A stretch of 64,000 bases of DNA from Vibrio hyugaensis (GTDB taxonomy: Bacteria > Pseudomonadota > Gammaproteobacteria > Enterobacterales > Vibrionaceae): NCBI RefSeq assembly GCF_002906655.1, contig NZ_CP025794.1, positions 558,001 through 622,000 on the forward strand. Direction: 5' to 3'. Below, one piece after another: positions 44,701-52,534 of this stretch (position 1 is the first letter of the stretch; the number at the start of each line of letters is the position of its first letter). Below the pieces are notes generated by a model. The model was not told where the DNA came from. It did not search any database and saw only the letters and a list, made by a program, of their open reading frames with translations. The translations under genes were made by a program, and so were the position numbers.

Positions 44701-45467
44701 ACAGCATCGACTTTGGTTTTATTACTGACTTCGACAAGTTCGTTGCAGACAACTACGGTGCAGGCGTGCTGAACAACGGAGAGACAAGTGCAGGGCGCCG
44801 AGCAGGAGCATTGTACGTGTACCCGAACCCAGTATTGGGGACGCGTGATTACTTCTTAATGCGTGATATTTCTGCAGCTAATTTCCCGACGAATCAATCG
44901 GATAATGAAGGTTGGAAGTACTTAGGATCAGCAGAAAATCATGTTCAGTTTAGCTTTAACCCACTGACCATTGATCGCAGTAACAACGACAACGCCCAGC
45001 GCGTAGCGAGCTACTTCAATCAATCTAAGTTGCTGACATGGGAACAAGCAGGTACAACCAAATGGGGACAATCGGAAAACGCCATTTTCATCGACACAGA
45101 TGAGGACGGCGCACAACGTTACTTTATGCAAAAACGTCCGGGTGTGAACAGTGCCCTGCCTACCCATAACGTCTCTGACGCAGATTGGCGCTTTATTGGC
45201 AGTGATACTGACATTGAACAGTACATTGCTGAGCTCAACCGTGACTTGGCCAAGTTTGAAGCGGAGATCCTAACTTGGCACAAACAAGAGCGAATGGGGA
45301 TTTGGGGCGAAAACAACAACACAGGAACGATTAACGATATTTACGTTTATCACTTCCGCGGTGGTTACCATTACTACCGCTTAATTGACGGTAAATATTG
45401 GTACTTCCCTTGGCCAACCGAGACGAACCCAAATAACGCCGATTGGCAGTACTTAGGTCAGTTCTAA
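41757..45467 (+). CDS. Secreted M66 zinc metalloprotease, StcE/TagA-like mucinase
   Basis: 1236 residues from the ATG at 41757, which starts the signal peptide MKKNTLAW ... FAHA/N; an ATG 33 bases upstream is an alternative, and neither has a good SD. After an N-terminal domain comes a fibronectin-III-like domain (about 170-255). The M66 catalytic domain holds HELGHNYGLGH (H546, H550, H556), the extended zinc site of gametzincins with G553. The last 230 residues contain three similar modules ending in EGWKYLGS, DADWRFIGS and NADWQYLGQ. StcE and V. cholerae TagA cut mucin-type glycoproteins, so a role in mucus or host-surface cleavage is likely. No lipobox is seen. Confidence 0.87.
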   Translation: MKKNTLAWLISSLLGSTATFAHANHDLTLVEVGNQTFERIEMLKQLADKGQGSSQRDGETYLDFQGYEYWVNFDGYPKFPFLSGDQDQAYRNVVDFVGPEWEFIMYNGGFYLMHKEFGVMNRDDTGCYVEYIPAARGSKRPNGGYIWQSEMIQNIEASDCGDLSAPSIDALTVANVSDQGVQLNWAAQTENDNVVITLTESGANPVRYENVQSGLFIGNLKPDTRYIVELSSCNAIDCIEPQQVEFTTSTARLGYADELPLENHLNGDLTGSIHFAQTHTTTAPSQNDVNLFPDLVIDREALLLFTPEDKTVQQVWVEVSFKGNVIARLPMLPPSALAASDQPDNGRSKVVFSHHAWSLPLQWDWMKPGLSLRLTDNTDRQGDLAANELVFGGAPELVIQNIDMGMLTAPRDGNTMIKNMAKLSADYFQKIPASKLVMADYTAAYFPKVTLPNGKVYTASSDGEGGWHSGDMREAIGKALVSTGVNNANIGITDSAGYSQAYNKRFNHITAHTNRGVYTNGIIDHGGSGGGGIVTLTATTGNEWSHELGHNYGLGHYPWYASTHDLESGWGWDALHRRFIGNLHWTGEATTNDVGGEVVPPFAGEFRFMRDAQAGGEAALLGTISHYTLEHPSQSRRVQTWLNNGFNVDLNSSTGYARWNQESQSYEEAQTDTPVPSAAGVPVVTMLGIYDPRNELASQVYPLIYSNYGNVFELPSAPDVTYHPEGWQAVSSLSDEQIQQDLWQMMKVNNQQERICQFSYTASNGESANFVGTVSDDLARCESSEDMYWSVNGERERMISQDHDYSLLSKYGEGAVTYTPNGEIGEVPLCVLNKAGTTHDGAGYFTSSHCQQFTGVKHKNGADWRYAKHQGGMLQPSMISQRSCAVTVEREDGSVQNIAVASRRLNDSQSNKFHFNLEQLPLPTRVTLSCTDVNSEQVLDSLTPDQSPALDKLVGPIFVGQEHGYKQYVDQQLLFTDNALLNSIDFGFITDFDKFVADNYGAGVLNNGETSAGRRAGALYVYPNPVLGTRDYFLMRDISAANFPTNQSDNEGWKYLGSAENHVQFSFNPLTIDRSNNDNAQRVASYFNQSKLLTWEQAGTTKWGQSENAIFIDTDEDGAQRYFMQKRPGVNSALPTHNVSDADWRFIGSDTDIEQYIAELNRDLAKFEAEILTWHKQERMGIWGENNNTGTINDIYVYHFRGGYHYYRLIDGKYWYFPWPTETNPNNADWQYLGQF

Positions 45468-45504
45468 ACTTCTAGAACAAAAATAAGATCATCATTAAAC
45501 AGCC

Positions 45505-45542
45505 ACGCCCTATTCAATTTAAAACTTGTATAGGGCGTTTTT
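45505..45542 (+). terminator. Rho-independent terminator of the M66 protease gene
   Basis: The stem ACGCCCTAT/ATAGGGCGT with a 16-base loop is followed by TTTTT. Confidence 0.8.
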
Positions 45543-45625
45543 CTATTTTAATCATGCGGTCTTTTTGGCGTTGACCTCAAAACGATATACACTACGCCCT
45601 CTTTTCAATCTTCTGAATAACGCCC

Positions 45626-46054
45626 ATGACCGATGCCGATATCGAGCTGCAACACCTCTGGTTAGAAGTCCAAGCCGAGCGCTGGCAAAACCTGTCACGC
45701 TTCTTGTTTAGCTACTTCTGCTACAAGCACAACCTGGTGAGCAAAACCAATAAAGTTTGTTGGGAAACCGCCCGTGCAGCGCTGCCGTGTTCGGCGTCCA
45801 TTGATGATCGTAAACACGCGCTTATTGAGCCTCTAGTGCCAGAGGATACTGTAGTCGGACTTTTAAAAACCATCAGTAAAGATGGTGATATGAGCATTGA
45901 AATGATGACGGCGACGCTAAACACGTTTTTGCGCTATGTTGTGATCAGCAAACAAGAAAAAGCGCAGCTTAAACCCAACATGCCTGCGAGCTGGTATCAA
46001 CAACAGAGCAAGCCGCTGATGGCACGTTTTGAGCAAGCGGGCATTGTCATTTAA
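45626..46054 (+). CDS. Conserved hypothetical protein, 142 residues
   Basis: Mostly alpha-helical, cytoplasmic, without signal peptide or membrane span. It starts MTDADIELQHLWLEVQAERW and has four Cys residues scattered in the first half (FCYKH, KVCWE, LPCSA). No family recognised. It lies 9 bases ahead of the Crp/Fnr gene, so the two are probably co-transcribed and may act together. The ATG has only a weak SD. Confidence 0.6.
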   Translation: MTDADIELQHLWLEVQAERWQNLSRFLFSYFCYKHNLVSKTNKVCWETARAALPCSASIDDRKHALIEPLVPEDTVVGLLKTISKDGDMSIEMMTATLNTFLRYVVISKQEKAQLKPNMPASWYQQQSKPLMARFEQAGIVI

Positions 46055-46063
46055 GGTAAGTCG

Positions 46064-46738
46064 ATGCAGTTACAGACCCTAGGTAAAGGACGCTTTGAGG
46101 CGCAATGGAGTGAAGATAAACATCTCATCGAACAAACGATCCGAGATTGCATATGTACGCGCCGAATTTTTGATGAAAATGAAAAGCTCCTCACCCAAGG
46201 TGAGCATGTCGAGAACTTGTACCTTGTTGATTCAGGTAGAGTCTCTATGGGCGTAACAGCCAGAAATGGCAAGACCTTTCTGCTTGGTACGCTTGAGTGC
46301 GAACAACAAGTTTTTGGCGAAATGGAGTTCTTTACTGGCTATCGCTGCCAAATGGACATCGTTCCGGTAGAGCCAGTTGAAGTTGCCATTATTGATGCGC
46401 AAAAACTGCAAAAATGCTTACTAGAACAGCCTCGCCTATCGCTTTACTTTGCCAGCGCCATCGCGATTGATTACCAAGATACGGTGGAGATTCTTTCTCG
46501 CCGGTTACTCTATCCGATCACCTATAACGTGGCATACGACATCTACCATCAGTATTTAAATGATCTGCCAGTGGATGGGTTCCAAAAGAACTATTTGGAA
46601 GCGGAGCGATTTGCCACCTCAGACCGTGTATATCGCCGCGCAGTGAAAGAACTAGAGAACAAAGGCTTTATCGCTAAAGAGAAGAAAGGACTGCGCATTC
46701 TCGATTTGGATGGACTGCGTGATTTCGTTGAACAGTAG
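46064..46738 (+). CDS. Crp/Fnr family transcriptional regulator (YeiL-like)
   Basis: 224 residues. The N-terminal cyclic-nucleotide-binding beta roll (about 20-130) includes GRVSMGVTARNGKTFLLGTLE and VFGEMEFFTGYR, where the Gly-Glu of the phosphate cassette is visible. A long dimer helix follows (about 130-165). The C-terminal winged helix has AERFATSDRVYRRAVKELENKGFIAKE (about 190-215). The region that would hold Fe-S Cys in Fnr lacks the pattern. E. coli YeiL lies next to nucleoside genes; here the neighbours are tsgA and deoD, which supports a link. A good SD (AAGGTAAGTCG) is present. Confidence 0.8.
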   Translation: MQLQTLGKGRFEAQWSEDKHLIEQTIRDCICTRRIFDENEKLLTQGEHVENLYLVDSGRVSMGVTARNGKTFLLGTLECEQQVFGEMEFFTGYRCQMDIVPVEPVEVAIIDAQKLQKCLLEQPRLSLYFASAIAIDYQDTVEILSRRLLYPITYNVAYDIYHQYLNDLPVDGFQKNYLEAERFATSDRVYRRAVKELENKGFIAKEKKGLRILDLDGLRDFVEQ

Positions 46739-46762
46739 CCTCATTTCCAAGTTCTAAATAAG

Positions 46763-46792
46763 AAAAGGTCTGCATTGTACAGACCTTTTTTG
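46763..46792. terminator. Bidirectional terminator between the Crp/Fnr and tsgA genes
   Basis: The stem AAAAGGTCTG/CAGACCTTTT with a 7-base loop is flanked by T6 on the plus strand and by TTTTCTT on the minus strand, between converging genes. Confidence 0.88.
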
Positions 46793-46806
46793 TTCTCTCA
46801 CCGCAA

Positions 46807-47973
46807 TTATGCAGCTTGGCTTTGCTTGACAGGTTTAAACTTAATGGACGCAAGAAGCATCGCTACCACCACTGCGTAGATAACTGGGATTGCGTACATC
46901 ACAGTTTGCAGACCAACTACGCTTTCCATGACCGAGCTAATTGCTGGGCTGAACATGGCGCCAGCGCTACCACTGATCAAGATGTAAGATACGTTCTTAC
47001 TCGTTGCATTGCGCACAAACGACACACCATAAGCGATAAAGGCATTATAAAGCGCGGCACATGCAAAGCCGTAGCCGTAAGTCAGGTATGACAACCACTC
47101 GAGTTTATCCGTGGTTACGATAACGCTGGTGATCACCATAGCAACAGAGATGATCGTCAACAAGAAAGTTTGAATCTTCATGCGTGACACAATCACAGTA
47201 GAGACCAGTGCACCAACCAAAGCTGCTGACCAGTATTGTGTGATAATGTTACCCGCTTGCTCGAATGGGATATCAAACTTCTCTTTCACAAACATCGGCG
47301 CCCAAGTTAGGAAGGTGTAAAGCGCAAGCATACCTAGGAACAACCCCACACCGCCGCTGATGATGCCAAAGTTCCACTCTGATTTTGCTTCTTGCTCAGA
47401 GCCACTCTCACCGCCACATTGATTAAAGTTAGTCATTAGTGCGACAAACATGGTCGCCAGAGCCACAACACCAACACTTAGATAGCTGATACTCCAGTTC
47501 ATTGCGTTGGTTAGCGCATAAGTAGTAATCAAAGGGAAAACAACGCCCGCAACATTGAAGGTCGCGTCTTGCACTACCAGCATGGTGCTTTGAATTTTGT
47601 CTTTCCATACCGATACCACGATGGTACCCGCGATACACAGACCAACACCGCCACAAAAACCGATTACCGTCATGCCGAGCATTACGACAGACAGTGACGG
47701 CGCAACATATAAGCTCAGCGCAGAAGCGGCAATCGCACCATAGCACAGGACGGTCATGCGCTTGATGCCGACTTTTTCAATCAAAAAGAATGCCGCAATA
47801 GTGCCGGCAAGTGCGCCGCCATTTAGTAGCGAGAAAATTGACGCGACTTCATTAACGTTCGCATCAAAGGTGTTGGCAAGCGGTTCAACCAACATACCAA
47901 ATTGGGTTGCAAAGCCCGCCATGATGAAGTTGGCGAGAAAACTGATTGCGGTGAGTGTTATTTTATTTTTCAT
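46807..47973 (-). CDS. tsgA: MFS transporter TsgA
   Basis: 388 residues with twelve hydrophobic spans, matching E. coli TsgA (393). The first spans MKNKITLTAISFLANFIMAGFATQ and the loop between spans 2 and 3 (FFLIEKVGIKRM) fit major facilitator proteins. The central loop (about 195-212) is hydrophilic. In E. coli, TsgA responds to low oxygen and selenite but its substrate is uncertain. It is 87 bases downstream of deoD, with a hairpin between, so the pair may form an operon, suggesting nucleoside or base transport. Confidence 0.8.
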   Translation of the reverse strand: MKNKITLTAISFLANFIMAGFATQFGMLVEPLANTFDANVNEVASIFSLLNGGALAGTIAAFFLIEKVGIKRMTVLCYGAIAASALSLYVAPSLSVVMLGMTVIGFCGGVGLCIAGTIVVSVWKDKIQSTMLVVQDATFNVAGVVFPLITTYALTNAMNWSISYLSVGVVALATMFVALMTNFNQCGGESGSEQEAKSEWNFGIISGGVGLFLGMLALYTFLTWAPMFVKEKFDIPFEQAGNIITQYWSAALVGALVSTVIVSRMKIQTFLLTIISVAMVITSVIVTTDKLEWLSYLTYGYGFACAALYNAFIAYGVSFVRNATSKNVSYILISGSAGAMFSPAISSVMESVVGLQTVMYAIPVIYAVVVAMLLASIKFKPVKQSQAA

Positions 47974-48017
47974 ATTTCACTCCAAGGGCTCGTAGGATAG
48001 ATGTTCTTATAATTAGA

Positions 48018-48039
48018 GAGAGCCAGCGAACCAGCTCTC
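48018..48039 (-). other. Intercistronic hairpin between deoD and tsgA
   Basis: The inverted repeat GAGAGC/GCTCTC flanks ten bases that read TGGTTCGCTG on the minus strand, which can extend the stem with G-U pairs to a UUCG loop. There is no T tract, so mRNA processing or partial attenuation is likelier than full termination. Confidence 0.45.
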
Positions 48040-48060
48040 AGAGTAAACTTAATCTTAGGG

Positions 48061-48768
48061 TTAAGCTTTAATGGCAGTTTCTAGCGCGATTTCAATCATG
48101 TTGTTGAAAGAAAGCTGACGCTCTTCTGCTGTGGTTTCTTCGCCAGTAATGCAGTGATCAGACACGGTCAAAATCGCTAGCGATTCAATGCCGAATTGGT
48201 GCGCTAAGCCGTACAAGCCTGCTACTTCCATATCGACGCCTAGTACACCAAATCGCTCTAGTGCAGGGATCATGTCTTCGTCTGGATCATAGTAGAGATC
48301 GCCTGTGAAGATGTTGCCCACTTTGACATCAATGCCCTTCTCTTTCGCAGACATATAAGCGTTGTGCAACAGTTCAAATGTCGCAGACGTTGCCATGTGG
48401 TAACCACTACTGCGCTTAGCGTTAGTAGGCGAATCCGTACCTGCGGCTTGCGCTAAGATAACGTCACGCATGTGGACGTCTTTTTGTGTTGCGCCGATGC
48501 TACCGATTCGAATGATGCGCTTTACACCAAAGTCATTAATCAACTCGTGACCGTAAAGCACCATAGATGGAATACCCATGCCATGCCCCATCACCGAAAT
48601 ACGCTGACCTTTGTAGTAACCGGTGTAACCCAGCATGTTACGGATATCCGTAACCAGTTTGGCATCTTCTAGGTAAGTTTCAGCAATGTATTTTGCGCGT
48701 AGCGGATCGCCCGGCATGATTACGGTTGAAGCAAAATCTTCTGCAGAACCTGCGATATGAGCAGTCAT
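48061..48768 (-). CDS. deoD: Purine-nucleoside phosphorylase, DeoD type
   Basis: 235 residues from the ATG at 48768, chosen for GAGGAAAACATT ahead; the frame is open to 48816. The hexameric PNP motifs are plain: MPGDPLRAKYIAE, MGHGMGIPSM, RIGSIGATQ, VDMEVAGLYGLAHQFG and TVSDHCITGEETTAEERQ (with the catalytic Asp in SDH). It phosphorolyses purine nucleosides to the base and ribose-1-phosphate. First gene before tsgA. Vibrio genomes often carry a second deoD in the deo operon, so this may be a paralogue. Confidence 0.92.
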   Translation of the reverse strand: MTAHIAGSAEDFASTVIMPGDPLRAKYIAETYLEDAKLVTDIRNMLGYTGYYKGQRISVMGHGMGIPSMVLYGHELINDFGVKRIIRIGSIGATQKDVHMRDVILAQAAGTDSPTNAKRSSGYHMATSATFELLHNAYMSAKEKGIDVKVGNIFTGDLYYDPDEDMIPALERFGVLGVDMEVAGLYGLAHQFGIESLAILTVSDHCITGEETTAEERQLSFNNMIEIALETAIKA

Positions 48769-49127
48769 AATGTTTTCCTCGTTCGTTCTGATGGCGTCAT
48801 CATAATGAGGAAGCATGAGAAAGTTTCAGGACAAAAGTCCGGTTTGAAAGTACGAGCTCTCATAACTGACTAAACAGTAAATACTTAGCGAGATGCGTTA
48901 TTGAGAAGCCCGAAACGTTCAACTTTTGGCGTAACGTGAAGAGCAAGAAAGAGTTTTAAGGTAAAGACGAGGATATCTACACAGAGCAGGACTACATCAA
49001 TAGTAGCTTATGAAGAATACCACTACGCTTACAACAATATGTATAAATCGATTAAACTTAACCAAATAACAGCTTGAGAATAAATGTAAACTTCTATTAT
49101 TAAAAAAGCAGAGAAGATTATATTTAA
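48769..49127. other. Intergenic region upstream of deoD
   Basis: About 360 bases hold the deoD promoter. The end toward 49127 is the AT-rich 3' side of the GGDEF gene, where I see no strong terminator. Confidence 0.45.
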
Positions 49128-50252
49128 TTAAAAATTAGAGCTTGAAATGACCTTATTTCTTCCACTCAACTTAGCCTTATATAAACATTGATCGGCTTTG
49201 TCTAAGAAATAGCGGATGTCTGAAGTAGGTTCTGGTTGCTGAGTGAATACACCTATCGAACTGGTTAATATATGGCTTTGGTCATTGTTTTCACAATTGA
49301 AGGAAAGCTTAGCCATGGCTTTTCTAAATGCCTCTGCACGGCTAATTGACGTTTGATGCTCAGCTCCAACGATCACAACAAGAAACTCTTCTCCACCTAT
49401 TCTAAAGACAATGTCATTGACATCATTAAAGTGTGAAGACAATAACCCCCCAACCTTAGCGATCGCCTCATCACCTTTCAGGTGACCAAACTGATCGTTA
49501 AGCTGTTTAAAATAGTCTAAGTCGATGGATACAAAGCTGACTAACTGTTTAGCGTCCCGCGCTTTGGTAAGAATATCCGGTGTCATGATATTGAAATATC
49601 GACGGTTATATAATCCAGATAACTCATCAGTAATGGCCAGCTCTTGCAGTTTTTTGTTGAGGCATCTCAATTCCTTCTCTGCCACAAAGCGGCGATGTTT
49701 TTCTCTCACTAATTCAATGGATTGACTTGATACTTCAAAATACATCTTGAGTACCGTATCGGCGACCAGACCATTGATACCTTGCAATGTATCTACAGCG
49801 TTCACTTTGGCAGTCTCTAAAGAATCGCTGGATTCCAACTCTTTTACTGCAACACTCATTTTTTTATCATCACCGATGATATGAAATACAAGCCATCGAA
49901 TTAAGAACTGTAGAATGTGCTCAATAGACTCTTGCCAATTGAGATCTTTAGATTCAGTTTGAATTTTAATAACTTCATCAACAAAAGAGGCATGGCTTTT
50001 CTTGTGTTCGTCATTCCAGATATCGTCGAAAAAGTATTCATTCCATATACTTTCTTCAAATGAGAAGTGATATTGAGCATAGTCTTTTAACTCACCGAAA
50101 ACCCCATCAACTTCTATTTGATCATCATAAATCAACGTATTTGCTAATTTATTCACCAATAAAAAAAGATGGTAATGTTGTTCATCAACATTTTTAATCC
50201 CGGTCTCAAAATTGTGGTTCCAAGGAAAAATGATCAGTTCATTATCTGACAT
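49128..50252 (-). CDS. Bacteriohemerythrin-GGDEF diguanylate cyclase
   Basis: 374 residues. The N-terminal hemerythrin domain (about 8-135) supplies the di-iron ligands: H26 in DEQH, H62 and E66 in HFSFEE, H83/H87 in DEHKKSH, and H124 with D128/D129 in FHIIGDD. A helical linker (about 140-205) leads to a GGDEF domain with GGEEF at 286-290, preceded by DLDYFKQLND. The position for the allosteric I-site reads DVND (277-280) instead of RxxD, so product inhibition is probably absent. In V. cholerae the similar Bhr-DGC makes c-di-GMP in response to oxygen state. A soluble cytoplasmic oxygen or redox sensor is expected. Confidence 0.9.
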   Translation of the reverse strand: MSDNELIIFPWNHNFETGIKNVDEQHYHLFLLVNKLANTLIYDDQIEVDGVFGELKDYAQYHFSFEESIWNEYFFDDIWNDEHKKSHASFVDEVIKIQTESKDLNWQESIEHILQFLIRWLVFHIIGDDKKMSVAVKELESSDSLETAKVNAVDTLQGINGLVADTVLKMYFEVSSQSIELVREKHRRFVAEKELRCLNKKLQELAITDELSGLYNRRYFNIMTPDILTKARDAKQLVSFVSIDLDYFKQLNDQFGHLKGDEAIAKVGGLLSSHFNDVNDIVFRIGGEEFLVVIVGAEHQTSISRAEAFRKAMAKLSFNCENNDQSHILTSSIGVFTQQPEPTSDIRYFLDKADQCLYKAKLSGRNKVISSSNF

Positions 50253-50388
50253 AGCTAGGCATATATTAATACTATTTATTTACTGGATAGTAACCCATGT
50301 TATTTGAAGTTGATAGCCCCTCATTAAAGTAGATTTGAAGACAAAATAGCTGGTTTGTTATAGATATTAAATTAGCGGATTCCTTGTT

Positions 50389-50422
50389 AAAAAATAGCGC
50401 CAACAACGTGGCGTTATTTTTT
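50389..50422. terminator. Rho-independent terminator of rlmF
   Basis: The stem AAAAAATAGCGCCA/TGGCGTTATTTTTT (one G-T pair) with a 6-base loop lies about 30 bases after the rlmF stop and carries T tracts on both strands. Confidence 0.8.
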
Positions 50423-50450
50423 AATTATTTGGAAAACTTGATCTGAATTA

Positions 50451-51626
50451 TTACTTCAACGCAATCCATGATTTTCGCTGTGCTTTATCCATATAAGACC
50501 ACGCAATAAAGCGACTGACTTTTTGACCTTGGCTCATTTCCACTACTCGGATCGCTTTAACACCCAGTTTTTCTAGTTGTTTACGCATCGGTCGAACGTT
50601 GTCTTTCTTGGAAATTAACGTGGTAAACCAAAGTACCTGCGCGCTGAAAGCTTGGCTTTCATTTGCCATTTTACGGATAAATACCGCTTCCCCACCTTCG
50701 CACCAAAGCTCTGTATTTTGTCCGCCAAAGTTAAGTACGGGTTGGCTCGCTTTTACTTGATGAGCTTTTACTTGATGAGCTTTTACTTGGTGAGAGTGAA
50801 CTTTTACGCCCTTCTTACGTTGGTTAGCTTTCAAGTTATCAAGCTTGCGCTGACTACCCATCGCTGCTTCTTCTGCTGAGCGATGAAATGGTGGGTTACA
50901 CGTCGTGACATCGTAACGTTCATTCGGTTGAATGATGCCACGGTAAATATTGGACTCATTGGTTTGTTGCAATAAGTCAATGTTGCCGTTTAACGAGGCA
51001 TTTCGCTCTACGATTGCTTGTGCAGACTCAATGGACTTTGGATCGACGTCACTACCCGTGTAGTGCCAACCATATTGAGTCACACCAACTATTGGGTATA
51101 TACAGTTTGCGCCAACTCCCACATCAAGCGCCCGCACTTTATTGTGCGCGTATTTTCCTTTTACTTCACCATCCAGCAGTTCCGCAACTCGGTGAACGTA
51201 ATCCGCTCGCCCAGGGATTGGTGGACACAAGTAAGTATCAGGAATATCCCAAAACTCAATATCATAATGAGCCGCAAGCAATGCTTTGTTGAGCATCTTG
51301 ACTGCTTTTGGATCGGAGAAGTTGATTGAGTCTTCCCCTTTTGGATTCTTAATCACAAATGATTGGAGCTGAGGCTCTGCTGTGACCAGTTTTTTGAAAT
51401 CGTAGCGACCTCGATGCGCATTACGATCATGCAAACCACTTTTGGCGATTTTGATCACTTCCACGTCGCTGTTTTTCTCAGTGGCGGTGGTTTTCGCCAC
51501 AGTTGTAACTTGCGCTGTCGGTTTACTTTTCACACGCTTTGGTTTTGCCTTGGTTGCTTCTTTACTCGGCTTAAGTTTCGCCGTTTTTGACTGAGCTTGT
51601 TTCGCGTTGTGATTATTGGTCTTCAT
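50451..51626 (-). CDS. rlmF: 23S rRNA (adenine-1618-N6)-methyltransferase
   Basis: 391 residues. A Lys-rich N-terminal tail (1-55) precedes the family core: [12 protein letters not shown]-like [23 protein letters not shown], the SAM motif [14 protein letters not shown], and the catalytic NPPFH (N6-methyltransferase motif IV) in [14 protein letters not shown]. It methylates A1618 of 23S rRNA. After [13 protein letters not shown] an insertion repeats VKAHQ three times, from three 15-bp tandem repeats, and lengthens a loop. The start overlaps the upstream gene by 14 bases. Confidence 0.92.
   Translation of the reverse strand: MKTNNHNAKQAQSKTAKLKPSKEATKAKPKRVKSKPTAQVTTVAKTTATEKNSDVEVIKIAKSGLHDRNAHRGRYDFKKLVTAEPQLQSFVIKNPKGEDSINFSDPKAVKMLNKALLAAHYDIEFWDIPDTYLCPPIPGRADYVHRVAELLDGEVKGKYAHNKVRALDVGVGANCIYPIVGVTQYGWHYTGSDVDPKSIESAQAIVERNASLNGNIDLLQQTNESNIYRGIIQPNERYDVTTCNPPFHRSAEEAAMGSQRKLDNLKANQRKKGVKVHSHQVKAHQVKAHQVKASQPVLNFGGQNTELWCEGGEAVFIRKMANESQAFSAQVLWFTTLISKKDNVRPMRKQLEKLGVKAIRVVEMSQGQKVSRFIAWSYMDKAQRKSWIALK
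50749..50793. repeat. Three 15-bp tandem repeats inside rlmF
   Basis: The unit GCTTTTACTTGATGA occurs at 50749, 50764 and 50779, with one change in the last copy. It encodes HQVKA-type repeats in frame, so copy-number change would keep the reading frame. Confidence 0.9.
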
Positions 51627-52128
51627 TCGAGTTCGCTTTTAAATCGAGGTAAATCATAAACAGACGAGCATCAAATTCGAGTTGGTGATACTCAGGCTCC
51701 ATGTAGCAGCACAATTGGTAAAACGCTTTGTCGTGGTTTTTCTCGCGTGTATGAGCCAATTCATGGACCACCAGCATGCGCAATAATGCCTCAGGCGCAT
51801 CTTTAAACACGTTAGCAATGCGGATTTCATTTTTTGATTTCAGCTTGCCACCATGGTTACGACTGATCACGCTATGTAAGCCAAGTGCGTTATTAACCAC
51901 ATGAATTTTCTTATCGTAGACCACTTTGCTAATTGGCGCGGCTTTCTTCATGTAACGGTTTTTAATCGCTATCGCATATTCGTAAAGTGCCTTTTCGCTT
52001 TTGATTTGGTGCCTATCTGGGTAGCGTTTTTCGAACCAAGGGAGCAATTTGCCACTGTCCACCAATGAGCTTACTTGCTCAACAATGTTCTGTGGATAGC
52101 CTTGAATGTATCGAAGTGACGGATGCAT
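51613..52128 (-). CDS. YgjP-like metal-dependent hydrolase (M48-related)
   Basis: 171 residues. HELAH at 122-126, with H132 in KNHDKAF, forms the zinc-site pattern of the YgjP/DUF45 family (HExxH-x5-H). The upstream stretch [19 protein letters not shown] gives the beta part. Cytoplasmic, without signal. It overlaps the rlmF start by 14 bases, so the two are translationally coupled. Function beyond a likely protease or hydrolase fold is unknown. Confidence 0.8.
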   Translation of the reverse strand: MHPSLRYIQGYPQNIVEQVSSLVDSGKLLPWFEKRYPDRHQIKSEKALYEYAIAIKNRYMKKAAPISKVVYDKKIHVVNNALGLHSVISRNHGGKLKSKNEIRIANVFKDAPEALLRMLVVHELAHTREKNHDKAFYQLCCYMEPEYHQLEFDARLFMIYLDLKANSNEDQ

Positions 52129-52267
52129 GCGTGTTAAGTCTGCTATTGCAAAAGAAAGGCGCTAAATATACCTGAGATAACTAAGAGTTTCATCTTAGGT
52201 TTCAAGCTTTCCTTTATCCTTAAACCTCGTTAAACTTCGCGTCCCGACGATAATGGAGAGAAATTGA

Positions 52268-52495
52268 ATGAAACGAGTCGTTCTTTACATCACAGACAAA
52301 TGTCCCCACTGCAAAGATGCTCAACGTTATCTTGATTCGAAAAACATTAATTACCGTTTGTGCAATGCAAAGATGCAGCGTGGACGTAAAGAGTTAGATG
52401 CCTTGGGCGCACGCTCAGTGCCGGTGCTGAAAATTGGTGACCGAGTCATGATCGGCTGGAACCCCAAGAACTTTGAAAAAATGTACAGCAACTAA
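52268..52495 (+). CDS. Glutaredoxin family protein
   Basis: 75 residues, one compact thioredoxin fold. The redox motif is C12-P-H-C15, with a cis-Pro block RSVPVLKIGD and GWNPKNFEKM at the end. It should reduce disulfides or glutathionylated proteins in the cytoplasm. Divergent from the YgjP-like gene; the ATG has GGAGAGAAATTGA ahead. Its length and motif resemble NrdH-like or GrxA-type proteins, and the partner is not apparent. Confidence 0.88.
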   Translation: MKRVVLYITDKCPHCKDAQRYLDSKNINYRLCNAKMQRGRKELDALGARSVPVLKIGDRVMIGWNPKNFEKMYSN

Positions 52496-52502
52496 GAACC
52501 TT

Positions 52503-52533
52503 AAGAGCTTCTCCAATGAGAAGCTCTTTTTGT
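52503..52533. terminator. Bidirectional terminator between the glutaredoxin and LysR genes
   Basis: The 11-bp stem AAGAGCTTCTC/GAGAAGCTCTT with a CAAT loop is followed by TTTTG on the plus strand, between converging stops. Confidence 0.88.
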
Positions 52534-52534
52534 A

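Noticed and set aside
50749..50793. Tandem repeats considered as a CRISPR-like array
   Set aside because: The units are contiguous, without spacers, and lie in the rlmF reading frame.
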